Of a stretch of 64,000 bases of DNA, positions 23,090 through 35,076 are shown piece after piece. The first letter of the stretch is position 1. Each line of letters starts with the position of its first letter. Location of the stretch: NCBI GenBank assembly GCA_029721435.1, contig CM056588.1, positions 37,279,430 through 37,343,429 of the forward strand. The letters run 5' to 3'. A program made the translations under genes and the position numbers. The stretch is from Gymnothorax reevesii. Lineage: Eukaryota > Chordata > Actinopteri > Anguilliformes > Muraenidae. The notes beneath the pieces are model-generated. The model was not told the origin of the DNA. It made no database searches and was given only the letters and a program-made list of their open reading frames with translations.

Positions 23090-23165
23090 TTAATTTTCTC
23101 CATGACTAGTCTACTAATTATTGTGAATATGGTGCCTAATTTTTGCTCAAATTAAGTTTTTTGTA
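23090..23165 (-). pseudogene. Decayed coiled-coil micro-exon
   Basis: The unit order is recognisable (TTGAGCAAAAATTAGG...CTAGTCATGGAGAAAAT), but an in-frame TAA occurs near its start and both splice sites are lost. Confidence 0.5.
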
Positions 23166-23427
23166 GCATATTGTGGATTGAAAAATTCCCTTTTTGAACA
23201 TGAAAATAGCTCACTCACTTTGCATTAATAATGATGTACGTTATACATTCTAGGTCTGGGAGCATTATTCTCCCACGTAGATGTATGACACAGTAACAGC
23301 AATATGAGAAATAATGCAACCCTGACATTCATCATAGACTAATGGGATACATGGCCATGAAGGCACGTTTTAACAATACATTGTGCTTTTTACAAATTTC
23401 AGACTTCCTACAGACTGTAAAATTTAC

Positions 23428-23508
23428 CGCAGATATCGCCTGAGCCGCTTCGAGCTCTTGAATCCTCTCCTCCAGGGCGGCGACCTGCTGCTCCATCTGT
23501 GCTTTTTC
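23428..23508 (-). CDS. Coiled-coil micro-exon 5 (best heptads)
   Basis: 81 bp, 27 codons: EKAQMEQQVAALEERIQELE then AAQAISA. Acceptor AAATGCAG and donor GTAAAT. GC-rich third positions and ideal heptads suggest coding constraint. It is longer than its neighbours and less like the array consensus, so it may be nearer the ancestral exon or belong to another part of the gene. Confidence 0.6.
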
Positions 23509-23611
23509 CTGCATTTACATAAAGGCACAATAACCTCATCACACATTTCAGCAAAATTCTTTGGCTTTTCACTCATTGGGCCAAATACCAAATGTGCTAT
23601 ATTTTCTATTT

Positions 23612-23745
23612 TTACCTCCGCCAGGAGGTTATGTTTTCGGCAGCCTTTGTCTGTTTGTTTGTGTTTGTTAGCAAGATAACTCAAAAAATAATGCGCCGAT
23701 TTTGAAGAAATTTTCAGAGAAGGTGGGTATAAAGTCAAGTAACAG
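23612..23745. repeat. Dispersed repeat with CCTCCGCCAGGAGG hairpin
   Basis: CCTCCGCCAGGAGGTTATGTTTTCGG, then TGTTTGTTTGTGTTTGTTAG and GATTTTGAAGAAATTTTC, is a widely dispersed animal repeat type that I recognise by memory only. Non-coding. Confidence 0.4.
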
Positions 23746-23849
23746 GTGATTAAATTTTGGCATATCTAGGCCAAAGTACAGGTGAGATATACGCCAAAGT
23801 TCAAGATTTCAAGTCTTTTCGATTGTACATTCTGATATACGTTGGTAGG

Positions 23850-24825
23850 CTTAACCATTTCCGGTTTGCTTCTGCTATTGATGATGAGCAGATGACGGGT
23901 ATGTCATCCCGAAAATGTGATTGTAGCTATAGCCATATTCCCAGGATTTGGCTTAATTAACCACAAATGATGTTTGCATGATTTCTGTCGATTACCTGTT
24001 ACTGATGTTTGTGCATTGGCACTCTTAATGAGGCATTTGCCGCTCCAACGAGAAACGAGAGGATTTCTAACTAGCAACCAATTTCCAGCCGTCCACACCG
24101 GTGAGTGATAAACTGGCTTTAAGCGACAGATAAAACTCATGAAAATATCTGATAATGAATGTATAAGTTGAATAATCCATAACTTCGAAATGCTGTTTCA
24201 TAAATCTAACATTTGATCCAAGCATATTTTAGTATTGTCGATACTTCGTTTCCCTTCCCACTCAGCATCAGTTGCACTCTCAAGACCATCACATCTGGAG
24301 CTATGGTTAGCTGAGCATATCTAAGAAAACCTTAACAATATCGCAGTACTAGCTAGCCAGTTGCATCAGAAGATGTGAAAGTACATTCAATATAAAAGCA
24401 AAACAGAAAATCTGGCTAGCTACTCAACTTTGCAACTGCTCGATGAAAAATGAAAGCTAGCTCCAGATATTAATCTATTCAGGAAATTTGGGTCGTGCAA
24501 CACTGGATGTTTGTCGCTTAAAACCAGTTCATGACAGTCACCAGAGCAAACAGCTGGAAATGATGCTAGGTAGAAGCGTCAGAAACCCTCTTTATCAGTG
24601 GGGCAGCTAATGTCTCATTAACAGTGCCAATGCACAAACAGTAGCAGTTAATCGAGACAAATCATGCCAACATCATTCAAGATTAATTAAGCCAAATCTT
24701 GGGAACAGTGGCAATACTTAAAATCACATTTTCGGGGTTATATTCCTGTCACCTGCTCAGCATCTGATGTAGACTGATAAATGACAGAAGCAAACTTAAA
24801 ATAGTAAAGCGAGCCAGTGTATTTC
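23850..24825. repeat. Large inverted repeat (foldback element)
   Basis: The arms at about 23850-24135 and 24500-24825 are imperfect inverted copies (for example GATTTGGCTTAATTAA at 23945 and its inverse near 24690; TTTGTGCATTGGCAC at 24008 and its inverse near 24630). The spacer is about 365 bp. No ORF or target duplication was recognised. It lies within the coiled-coil array. Confidence 0.75.
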
Positions 24826-24916
24826 AGAATTAACTAAACCCCATTTTGTGCACATAGCCAATTAGAATAGCACATCGGATAGAATTCACCGGACGTATGC
24901 TTGCTCACCACAAGCC

Positions 24917-25501
24917 ATGTTTCCATCCACACGTTCTTATGCAAAAGAAGTCCTATCGAATTAAAAATGCCTTATGGAAACGGTGACATTCGACTTAATT
25001 TGAAGAATATCGACACAAAGTTTATACGGTTGATCTGATCGGATTTTCTTTTGATCGGTAAAAGGCTTATGCGATAAATGCTGATGGAAACGTTATTTGC
25101 CGAATAAATCTGCAACTGCATCGTGTTTTGATGCCGTCGTTGCCTTCTGATAATGGTTTGCTATGTTGCTAATAGCTGGCACGTATAACTTGTGCAAATT
25201 GTCATCATTTGAGCGGTAGATGGAATTCATTTTGGCTTACTAGCTAAATTAGTCGGCTAACACACTACTTTTGTTCACTTGAAGGTTCTGCGATTCAGTG
25301 CGAAAATGAATGGAAACAGCTTAAAATGTCAGAAATCCATTCGATACACCAATTTCACCGTGTAACGGCATGTGACGTCATTACGCACAACTTTTTATTC
25401 GCTTTAATGACGTTAGATGGAAACGCATTTTCACCTGCTTATTTCGCATGAATATTTTTGGCGAACTTCAGATAGTTCGATTGACCTGTGGATGGAAACA
25501 T
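24917..25501. mobile_element. MITE with ATGTTTCCATCCACA ends
   Basis: The inverted ends are ATGTTTCCATCCACA and TGTGGATGGAAACAT. Subterminal motifs ATGGAAACG and TCGAATT/TTCGAC recur internally. About 585 bp, non-coding. The superfamily was not determined because no clear target duplication is visible. Confidence 0.75.
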
Positions 25502-26016
25502 AGGTATGGACAACTCGGATATTCTATTTCAATTGTTGTGCAATGGGCCGGAGTTCCAATCGCCGTGCTTTAGGGTTTTGCTGCCACCTGGCGGAGGTCT
25601 GCGCTCTCTGAGTGCTTTTCTAATTTGCCTAATATTTTTGGTGGCCAAAAACTCAGCACATTCCTACACTCAACTATACCAGCAGTACAAGAAAAAAACA
25701 ATTGAAATTTGGCCAGGTAGGTAAATCCAAATACCCCGAAGGAGTACAACGCGTGCTGGTGTCAAGAAATCAGTTGGCAGCACCTTCCAAAGAAAAGATA
25801 GAAATTGCTCACTGCCATTTTACATTATGCCTTATTGGGTGTAAATATTACGCTACATGCATTACAATTTACATAGATTGCAGTGTTTGCCTCAAGATTG
25901 TATGAGTGAGTTTATGCGATATGAGTTATGTGTAAGAACAAAGATAATGAAAATAAGACTCATGGGAAATATAGCCATTAGTCTACGTTTTAAGTTTCCA
26001 CAGGCTTTATACTTAC

Positions 26017-26087
26017 CTCCGCTTTCTCCTGGACCAGTTCATCAATTCTCTCCGACATGGCAGCTAATTTCACTTCACATTCTGCCC
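26017..26087 (-). CDS. Coiled-coil micro-exon 6
   Basis: About 70 bp encoding AECEVKLAAMSERIDELVQE then KAE, with donor GTAAGT. The acceptor side has been rearranged (ATGCAAAG), giving a length that may not keep frame. Confidence 0.5.
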
Positions 26088-26269
26088 TTTGCATCTAGAT
26101 GGAAAAAAAATAATAAATTTTGCATTTTTGCTGTGTTATTAAGCATACTGGTTTGGTATTTTGTTAAATTAGCCTATTTGGGATGTAAGATATTGAAGCA
26201 TTGACTCATTATTAATGTAGCTCTTTGACAATTTTTCAAGAATAAGGTTTCCACAGGCTGTAAACTTGC

Positions 26270-26341
26270 CTCCGTTCTCTCCAGAACTCGTTTATCGATC
26301 ATCTCCAACATGGCAGCTAGTTTCAGATCAAATTCTGCTTT
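26270..26341 (-). CDS. Coiled-coil micro-exon 7
   Basis: 72 bp: KAEFDLKLAAMLEMIDKRVL then ERTE. Acceptor GAAACAG, and a GC donor (GCAAGTTTAC), the second in the array. Confidence 0.55.
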
Positions 26342-26530
26342 CTGTTTCTATATGGAATAAAAAACATATCAGAGAAAAAAAAATATTGCAAATTTTGCAT
26401 TTTTGCTGTGTTCTTAAGCATGTTAGCTAGTTTGTAAAATTATAGACAGTTTGGGGTGTAAGATAGTGGAGCACAGACTCATCTTAAGACGACATCTTTA
26501 GAATGAGGTTTCCATAGACTGTAAACTTAC

Positions 26531-26605
26531 CTCCATTCTCTCCAGGACTTGTTTTTTAATCGTCTCAGACATGGCGGCTAGTCTCTCTTCACGTTCCGCT
26601 TTTTC
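26531..26605 (-). CDS. Coiled-coil micro-exon 8
   Basis: 75 bp, 25 codons: EKAEREERLAAMSETIKKQV then LERME. Acceptor AAATACAG and donor GTAAGT. Being at the highest position, it is the most 5' exon seen. A spacer unit at 26930 suggests more units upstream, now lost or replaced by transposons. Confidence 0.6.
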
Positions 26606-27179
26606 CTGTATTTAGATGAATGCAAAATTATCACATCACACATTCCATAAAAAGTTTGAGTCTTTCCACTCTTAGATAGAAAAAAAAAGAATTCAAAGAG
26701 AAAAATATCATTCATTTTGCGTGAGTTTACAGATTATAATGGTGGCCCCTTTTGGTGGATTGTTGTTTTGACTCGCATTTGGATGATTTCTTAAAAACCT
26801 TTTAATTATGGAATGTGGAGCAATTTATGGATATCATCATGGCCACAGATTCTGTTTAGTTGTATGTCGGATAGTTATTCTGTTAAATCAGCCAGTTTTG
26901 GATGACAGACGCTGAACTATAGACTCATGAGAAATACAGTTATTAGTATTGACTTGACTCTTCAGAAATAAGGGTTAAGGTACTAGGGTTGTCTGGGTAA
27001 GGGTCCAGGGTGGTCGGGGGAGCCTCCCCCTGAAAACATTTAGCAATTAAAGTGCAAAAATATGCATTTTCTTTGCACCTGGGAACAAAATTCAAGGTCT
27101 TATAGGTTGCTGAAAAGTTTGTTCGTGCAAGAAAAATTAGGAGACTTAGGTTCTGTATCTGATAGAAATGGACAAACTA

Positions 27180-27570
27180 GGGGCCTCCAGGTGACTCACA
27201 GCTAAGACCTTCATTTATCTGTGACGCCTGTGGTCTGCTGTTCGAATCCCTGGCACATCGTTACTGGCTACGGCCGGACGTCCGCCAGGGATAACAGGCG
27301 TTAAGCTTGTTAAAAATTTGTTAGATCATTCTTTAGCAGCCACTTCTGGTCAACCAGGTGCAAGTAGCTGGGCAAACCAAACTGTGCACCGACTACGTGA
27401 TCCTCCAACACCATAAGCAGTTTGTAATTGGTGCGACTGCATAGTGTAAAGAAGCGAGGGCCAGCGTTAGTCTGAGGAACCACGCCATCTTACTCCTGAG
27501 TCAACGGGTGCATGTCGCCATGCAGTGGGCTGTTCAGTATGTGTTCAGGGTGGGAGAAAAAGGGGAAAAA
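27180..27570 (+). repeat. tRNA-derived SINE-like repeat
   Basis: A GGGGCCTCCAGGTGACTCAC start and a B-box-like GTTCGAATCCC at 27240-27250 mark a tRNA-derived head. The body extends towards the A/G-rich end near 27570. The exact 3' edge is uncertain. Confidence 0.5.
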
Positions 27571-27579
27571 TGAAAAAAG

Positions 27580-27825
27580 CAACTAATTGTATCCCCCGAA
27601 CGAAGTTCGAGGATACTATGGATTTGGCCTCGTCACGCATCCGCAGCGATTTTATTGTGAACGCTCAACAGCCCACATAAGTGCACCGATTCTTTTCAAA
27701 TTTTGCAGGGACATGTATTATGGTAAGTTCACGACACCTATTGATTTTGGGTACTCTGGGACCATCTGGGCCCAACTGGGGGGACTTCGGGGGATACATG
27801 TGCTCGGTTGCCGAGTGCTCTAGTA
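27580..27825. repeat. Dispersed repeat family X, copy 1
   Basis: A block from GTATCCCCCGAACGAAG through GGATACTATGGATTTGGCCTCGTC to TGATTTTGGGTACTC is related to 60340-60520, so it is a dispersed repeat with at least two copies here. It joins directly to a 5'-truncated Tc1 copy. Confidence 0.6.
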
Positions 27826-29077
27826 TATAAGAGAATCAAGTGAAAGAACATTTTGCATGCAAGTTAACTGGCATCAGGTTTGTAACATGTTTGACTATAA
27901 AAGGGATGTATTAGAGAGGCTGAGTCTCTCAGAAGTTGGCCAGAGGCTCTCCAACCGGCGAAGGCTTGCATAAAAAAATTGCAGAATACTTGAAAAACAA
28001 TGCTCCTCGATGTCAAATTGCAAAGGCTTTGAAGGTCTCATCGTCAACAGAGCATAACATCATCAAAATATTCAGAGAAACTGGAAAAATCTCTGTGTGT
28101 AAGGGACAAGGCCGAAGACCTTTACGGGATGACTGTGATCTTCGGGCCCTCAGACTCCACTGCATCACTGATTCTGTCATTGACATTACTAAATGAGCCC
28201 AGGAATACATCAAGAAAACACTGTAAACACAGTCCGCCGTGCCATCCACAGATGCCAGGTAAAACTATAATGCAAAAAGGAGGCCATTGTTGAGCATGAT
28301 TCAGAAGCGCCACCGTGTTTTGTGAGCCAAGGCTCATTTAAAATGGACTCCTCCAGGCTAAAGAGGAGAAAGACCACCCCTCATGTTATCAGCGTTCAGT
28401 ACAAAAGCCAGCATCTCTGATGGAATGGGGATACATTAGTGCATATGGTGTGGACACTTGCATGTTTTAAAAAGCACCACGAATGCTGAAAGGTAAAGGT
28501 TTTAGAGCAATATATGCTCATCTCCAGACAACATCTATTCCAGGGAAGGCCTTATGTATTTCAGTAGGACAATGCAAAACCACATACTGCAGCTATTACA
28601 ACAGTATTGCTTCGTAGTAGAAGAGTCTGTGTGCTGAACTGGCCTGCCTGCAGACCTGATCTTTCACCGATTGAGAACATTTGCCACATAATTAAACGAA
28701 AAGACCGTAAAAGGAGACCCAAAACTCTCCGGCAGCTGGAAGCCCGTATTAAAACAAGAGTGGGATCAAATTCCAATGAATAAAGGCAAGAAACTTGTCT
28801 CCTCAAGCCCAGACACCTCCACTCTGTATTAAAAAGAGGGCATATTACACCACGGTAAACATGCCCCTGTCCCAACTTTCTTGAGACCTGCAGCCATCAA
28901 ATTTGAAATGAGATGATTTTGTGGATAGAATAGTAAAATTTCTCAGTTTAAACAATTGCTATGTTATCTCTGTTCTATTGTGAATAAAATACTGGCTGGT
29001 GTGATTTGAAATTCATTGTGGTTTGATTTTATTCACAATTTAAACTTTGTCCCAACTATTTTGGAATTGGAGTTTTG
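27826..29077 (+). mobile_element. 5'-truncated Tc1/mariner copy
   Basis: Same family as 3453-5039, without its left end. The N-terminal transposase piece is open at 27936-28196 (MARGSPTGEGLHKKIAEYLK, a helix-turn-helix, then a GQGRRPLRDD basic hinge). Further fragments up to about 28800 contain several frame breaks. The right end matches the family terminal repeat. Dead element. Confidence 0.88.
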
Positions 29078-30159
29078 TGTGTGAGCGTGCACGTGTGTGG
29101 ATATGAATTTTTTATTCTTCATGGCATGTTTAGATTTTTCAAACGTGGCTGAAAAGGATAAATGCCTGCTCTAAATATTAATGTACCTTCTTGAGATTAA
29201 TCAACAGCTTTTAAAAATCCTAAAACTGAAACTGTAACCATCATTCACAGAGGGGCGCCAGGACCGAGTTTGGGAACCCTGCGCCAGTCTGTGACAGGTG
29301 GACTACGTGACTCTAATTTAGCTCGCTCTAAAACCCCGAAGGGTTACTTCACACTTTCACGTGATCATTTTCTTAAAAATACGGTTGATGTGATAATCCC
29401 CAATTTGTATTGCGCGTAAAAAGTATAAACATTATTGCTGCGTGCTTCAAAGTTTACATAGACGGCAACGTGTACATCAGGAGTCCATGGGTGAGCATAT
29501 TCGATTTTAGTTTTAAAACCCTTACAGAAGAAAATATTCTGATAAACATAAAGTGTCAAGACGTGCTGGGTACTTACAAATACTAGGCGAGGATGGGTCA
29601 AATGTAGAGAACAAATTACCACACGGGGTTCAATAAAGTGTATCTTATCGTATCTTGAACGTCGACTGATCGCTGCAGCTCGTCGAAGCTGTATGCGGAA
29701 TCGCCGCTTCGAGGCATTAACTAATACCACAATGAACATTCGAAGTGACGACATAGAAGGAAGCCCAGTGACGCTGACATGATGCTGTCATAATAGACGT
29801 TCTTCCCCCAGCGCTGGAAGGGTGACGAAACCGAGCGGGCATATTGGTATGTTCGGTAGCAATGAACTATTACCGTACATTGTATCCGATGGCAGGGCTA
29901 ACCACGAGTCTTTTCAGCGCAGGAAACATTTATCGCGTTGGCAAGTCAATGAATAGGGCGCAGTTACGATGTATATATCGTGATTAATAGGCTATGTCAA
30001 CGTTAGGCCATGTACACACGTAGCCGGGTATTTTTAACCCTCTCCAGCCCAATTTATTATATTGAGATATGAAAAATCTTTCATTCGTGGAGAATAGTTC
30101 TCATACACTAGTGGCTGCAGGTGGAACTAATGTTGTATTTTTGCAATACTGAGCTGGAA

Positions 30160-30618
30160 GAGAAAATCATCCGCGGTGCCTGACAACAGAAACTCACTAG
30201 CCAAGCTCATATACGCCATTACCGCAATATTGCCGATGCACGTCGGTAAGCAACTTTCTCGCGAACTGCAAAAATTCCCGTTCATATACGTCGAAAATAT
30301 CGTTATATTGCCGCAATATGACGGTATTGGGTCGAGGGCGTATATGAACAGTAGCCAAGTTCATATACGCCATTACCGCAATATTGCCGATGCACGTCGG
30401 TAAGCAACTTTCTCGCGCACTGCAAAAATTCCCGTTCATATACGTCGAAAATATCGTTATATTGCCGCAATATGGCGGTATTTTCGACGTATATGAACGG
30501 GGATTTTTGCAGTTCGCGAGAAAGTTGCTTACCGACGTGCATCGGCAATATTGCGGTAATGGCGTATATGAACTTGGCTAGTGAGTTTCTGTTGTTAGGC
30601 ACCGCGGATGATTTTCTC
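30160..30618. repeat. Palindromic (foldback) MITE-like element
   Basis: The ends are inverted copies beginning GAGAAAATCATCCGCGGTGC, and each arm runs about 145 bp. Between the arms lies another direct copy of the arm core, so three related modules make up the element. Several short hairpins centred on CCGCAATATTG and CGGCAATATTG are nested inside. There is no coding potential. No clear target-site duplication could be seen, so the superfamily is not assigned. Confidence 0.8.
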
Positions 30619-31139
30619 CTCAGGTTATGTCTTTCTTAGGTCGTGCAGTAACATATCATAGTGCATACAGTATACAAAACCAATACCGTTATGCAGTATT
30701 AAATTTGTATCTCCAAAAGATGCTACTTTGGCAGAAAACTTACTTGCTCCGACATGGCAGTGTTGCTCCCTCGGCCCAAGTACCCCTGACTGCAGCCCGC
30801 GGAATGGGGCGGGGACGGACATCCAATAGGTGTGGTCTATGGCAATGACAAGAACACCACCATCTGCTGGACGACTGCAAAAAGTACATATACTCATCTG
30901 TAGTCTATGGAAATCGTAAATGTGCGCGTAAATATGTTAAAATAAAATTAAAATTTTACTTTATGAATATATCATCCCTTAATTATCCCTTAGATGGCCC
31001 TGAAGGGGTTTTCCATAATAATGACCAACTCGCCGTACATCATCCCTCTCGCAGAGAACGGAACATAAAGTGCTTCACAATGGCATGATACCAAAGTAGC
31101 TCAGGAGTTGATAGGAGACACAGGAGAGAGCGGGACACA

Positions 31140-31880
31140 AAAGGAAAACCGTGAGAAGGCATGAAAGCACAAAGAGGACATGCTATGGCCCCAGAAGGAC
31201 AGGGCCTCGACCCCGGGGGCCCTGAGAGCTTGGGTGGGGGTGGGCTTAGCCCGGGGCGCCAGGGAGGACCCCTGGAAATGACTGGGGAGCAGGCCCGGCC
31301 CCCCGGAGCCCACTGGGCGGGAGGGGAAGGTGGCGGCCAAAAGTAATCAGGCTTTGGGCCCTGCCCTAGCTGCGCTCCCGGTCGAGCTGGGGGCCTGGTG
31401 AGAGGGCTCCATCCCAGCTTCGCCTCGCCACAAACCTCATCCCGATAGCCGGCTGCAGGGCGGAGATATGGGTAATACTCAGACGGGGCGCAGCTGCATT
31501 CCACGGGCCCCCCCAGGTCTCTGCGGGGCCGCAGCCCTTTTCGAGGGGCCTCGGTCCGTCTGGCCCGGCCCCTCGGAGGTAACCGGCAGGTGGCGACTTG
31601 GGCCTTCCCATCCTGGGGAGGCCGGGGGCTGGAACATGTTTGCGGCCGATCGGCACCGCACCCCGGGTTCAGCCAGGGCTCCCCTGAAAAGGCTCCCCCC
31701 GCCTTTGCTACCTCCAAACCCAGTCCTTATAGCTTGCTGCAGCGCAGAGTTATTTGCCGAAAAGCCCCCGCCCCTCCTTAGTTTCCCTGTGCCGCCCCGT
31801 GGCCCAGCAACCCCCTCCAAGGCTCGCCTTTCTCTTCCAGGTGACTCCCCCCAAAAGGCCCCCGGGGGCCAGGCTCAGGT
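31140..31880. repeat. GC-rich block of diverged repeats, copy B
   Basis: Counterpart of 2340-3080. It lacks an 11-base stretch near copy A position 2542, which opens one minus-strand frame to 225 codons (31040-31717). That frame is low-complexity and proline-rich with no recognisable domain. I treat it as a compositional ORF. Confidence 0.6.
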
Positions 31881-32252
31881 GCTGCAGGGAAAGGGATGAA
31901 CTGGTGTCGAGCTCTTCAGCTGGATGGTTGCAATGTTCTGGAGCAAGGAATCTGATTTTAAAAAGTAATGCGGTGATACCACCAGCTTTCAGAAATTTGA
32001 CTAAGTCCCACAGTGGGTGACCAATTTGTCATATTTCTGAAATATGAATTCGGACTGTGTCCGGCTAGTCAAAAAAAATTACGTCCTATCCACAAAAACC
32101 TGACCACTTCTCTTTAACCTTTGTGGAAAATGTCATAAGATAAAGGACAGGTGTAAAGGGGAATTCCAAACGACTTAGGAAGACAACCGCGCTAGAGAAT
32201 CCGAATGCACTTACACCAAGCAACGTAATCATCAGTCCCCTGCCCATCATAT

Positions 32253-33861
32253 CCAACCCCAATTCCAAAATAGTTGGAACAGAGTGTTAATTGTGAATAA
32301 AATCAAAATGCAATGACTTTCAGATCACATGAGCCAATAGGTTATTTACAATAGAACATAGATAGCATTTCAGTTGAAACTGAGACATCTAACGTTTTTA
32401 TCCACAAAATGAGCTTATTTCAAATTTTATGGCTGCAATTGGTCTCAAAAAAGTTGGGACACAGACAAAAAAAGGGCTGAAAAAGCAATTAATATACAAG
32501 AGAAACAGCTGAAAGAACATTTAGCATGTAATTAAGTTAACTGGCATCAGGTGTGTAACATGATTGGCTATAAAAGGGATGTCTTAGAGAGGCTAAGTCT
32601 CTCAGAAGTAAAGATGGCAAGAGACTCTCCCACCTGTGAAGGTTTGCGTAAAAAATTGTGCAATACTTTAAAAACAATGTTCCTCAACGTCAAATTGCAA
32701 AGGCTCTGAAGGTCTCGTCATCGACAGTGCACAATATCATCAAAAGATTCAGAGAAACTGGAAAAATCTTGGTGCGTAAGGGAGTCTGGACAAGGCTGAA
32801 GACCTTTACTGGATGCCCGTGATCTTCGGGCCCTCAGACGCCACTGCATCACGCACTGGCATGATTCTGTCATTGACATTACTGGATGGGCCCAGGAATA
32901 TTTCAAGAAACCACTGTCTGTAAACACAGTCCGCCTTGCCATCTACAGATGCCACCTAAAACTCAATCATGCAAAAAGGAAGCCATTGTTGCGCTTGATC
33001 CAGAAGTGCCGCTGTGTTCTATGGGCCAAGGCTTTCAAAATGGACTGTAGCAAAGTGGCAAAATGTCCTGTGGTCAGACGAGTCCAAATTTGACATCCAT
33101 GATTTCCAACAAGAGTGTTGTGTCCTCCGGGCTAAAGAGGAGAAAGACCACCCCTCCTGTTATCAGCATTCAGTTCAAAAGCCAGCATCTCTGCATGGTA
33201 TGGAGATGCATTAATGCATATGGTGTGGGACACTTACATGTTTTAAAAAGCACCACGAATGCTGAAAGGAATATAAAGGTTTCAGAGCAATATATGCTCC
33301 CCATCAGACAACATCTATTCCAGGGAAGGCCTTGTGCATTTCAGCAGGACAGTGCAAAACCACATACTGCAGCTATTACAACAGCATGGCTTTGTAGTAG
33401 AAGAGTCTGTGTGCTGAACTGGCCTGCCTGCAGTCGCGATCTTTCACCGATTCAGCACATTTGGCGCATAATTAAACGAAAAGTCCGACAAAGGCGACCC
33501 AAAACTCTCCAGCAGCTGGTAGCCTGTAGTAAACAAGAGTGGGATCAAATTCCAATGGCTAAACTCAAGAAACTTGTCTCCTAAATGCCCAGATGCCTCC
33601 ACTCTGTGTTAAAAAGAAGAGGAGATGCTACAACGTGGTAAACAGGCCCCTGTCCCAACTTTTTTGAGACCTGTAGCAGCTTTCAAATTTGAGATGATCT
33701 CATTTTATGGATAACATTGTAAAATTTCTGTGTTTCAACACTTGATATGTTATCTCTGTTTTATTGTGAATAAAATATTGGCTGCTGTGATTTGAAAGTC
33801 ATTGCGTTTTGATTTTATTCACAATTTACACTTTGTCCCAACTATTTCGGAATTGAGGTTG
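32253..33861 (+). mobile_element. Tc1/mariner element, copy B
   Basis: Same insertion as 3453-5039, with both terminal repeats complete (right end contains TTCACAATTTACACTTTG). The transposase is broken in the same way. The catalytic part is open at 33063-33584 with FQQDSAKPH, and PIQHIW replaces the expected glutamate. Shared lesions show it was already dead when the segment duplicated. Confidence 0.9.
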
Positions 33862-35076
33862 TACTTTTCTTTACGCAGTTGGCCAGCTGAATGGTCGTCG
33901 GTTTAAATATTGCAGCTGCACAGAATTGTGGGATAGCGTTATCTCCCTTCTTTTTGAAAAGGATGGTTCTGTGTACCCTATGGGGCACCTTTCCTTGACA
34001 TTTATAGAATTCGAATCCCCTTGTCATGACTGCCACGTAATTTTTTCCGGATCATTTATCGGGTGTTAGGCACTTTCCTAGGCGAAAAAGACTATTCGGC
34101 CTCAGCCCCGCTCCTTCGAAATTTGGGATAAGCTTGGACCGGTAGGGAACACAGAGATATTAGAAAACTAGAGTGGACGCCGCGTGGGCAGGGCCAAAGC
34201 GCTGACGGCAGAATAGCTCGACCATCTTGGGTATGTATAAATGTCCGATGAGACACATGGAAACAGTAGGCTGAACGTGAGTGTAGACTTTTTTCCCTCC
34301 TTTGAAGGGGGTGGAGTCTTTTTTCCGTATTCTTTTAATATCTTTTCATACTTAAAAATGACAGGAATAAGGAATTGAGATTGAACAACAATTTTTATGC
34401 TCCATTATTTGGCAAAGCTAAAGAATTATTGTCTTACCCTTTCTATTCGCTCAGTTACCCACGTTTTCGTTTCGTTCAAAGAAAAAGCGTTCGGGTGATT
34501 CTCGCGTTACGTGAGTGACATTTGGAAGGTATTCTCGACATGAAAGAAAATAAAGTCATCTCTCGATATACCTCCCACCGTTATGCCATATTCGCTAAAC
34601 GGCAGCTGCATAAGAATCCCCAATGCATTTGCTTCCGCCATGTGCCTCCCTTCGTACCAGTGTCGTTAAACCGATATATTTTCCAAACGCTGTACCGCCA
34701 GCTTATTCGAATAAAACTATGTAATGTTACCACCGTGTTTTCAATTGCGAAATATACTGTATAACCCAGGACAAATCGTAGATCTGGTGACTGGATGGCC
34801 TTCGTCTTCTACATACTGGCCGTATCATCTTCAGGCAATGCCAAAGCATCGAACAACTTTCGAAGGCTCCCAAGATAGCAAGCTCCTCCGCACTGGATCT
34901 GTCCCGGCTCTGAGCCGGATTAGCTGCAGCCGGGGCAGATCCGGAGCGGAGGTGCTTGCTTGCTGGGTCAGAGCATCGCACAATGCCTAGCTTAGAAAAG
35001 GAAGCCGGAAATGTTTAACTGTGGTGAGTTTGCAGTTATCGATATCGTAGAATGCCGTCATGTTCATACTGTACAC

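Larger units (their letters stand above)
18650..29490 (-). repeat. Tandem array of coiled-coil micro-exon units
   Basis: At least eight exon-like segments of 70-81 bp recur on the minus strand. Most have a splice acceptor (usually ATCTAGATGCAG or AAATACAG) and a donor (GTAAG, twice GCAAG). The flanking introns are also repeated: a spacer with GTGTAAACATTA...CATGGGTGAGTTTATGC and another with AGACTCATGGGAAATA recur before most segments. Thus a whole genomic unit of some hundreds of bases was amplified. Encoded peptides are heptad-like, of type EKAExExKLAAMSExIxKxV. Transposons interrupt the array. The host gene is not recognised. The outermost spacer unit (29390-29490) touches segmental duplication copy B. 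Confidence 0.75.

Noticed and set aside
18840..26605. Micro-exon array as upstream exons of the DNAAF1-like gene
   Set aside because: The DNAAF1-like frame has its own start and a complete family N-terminal region; no acceptor linking it to the array was identified. Same strand and closeness alone are weak evidence.
30176..30602. Several overlapping ORFs on both strands in the palindromic repeat
   Set aside because: They are the same repeated module read in different frames; the symmetry of the repeat explains them.
31040..31717. 225-codon minus-strand ORF in the GC-rich block
   Set aside because: Proline/arginine/glycine-rich low-complexity protein without a domain; it is broken in the other copy by an 11-base indel and overlaps open frames on the opposite strand, as expected from GC-rich composition.
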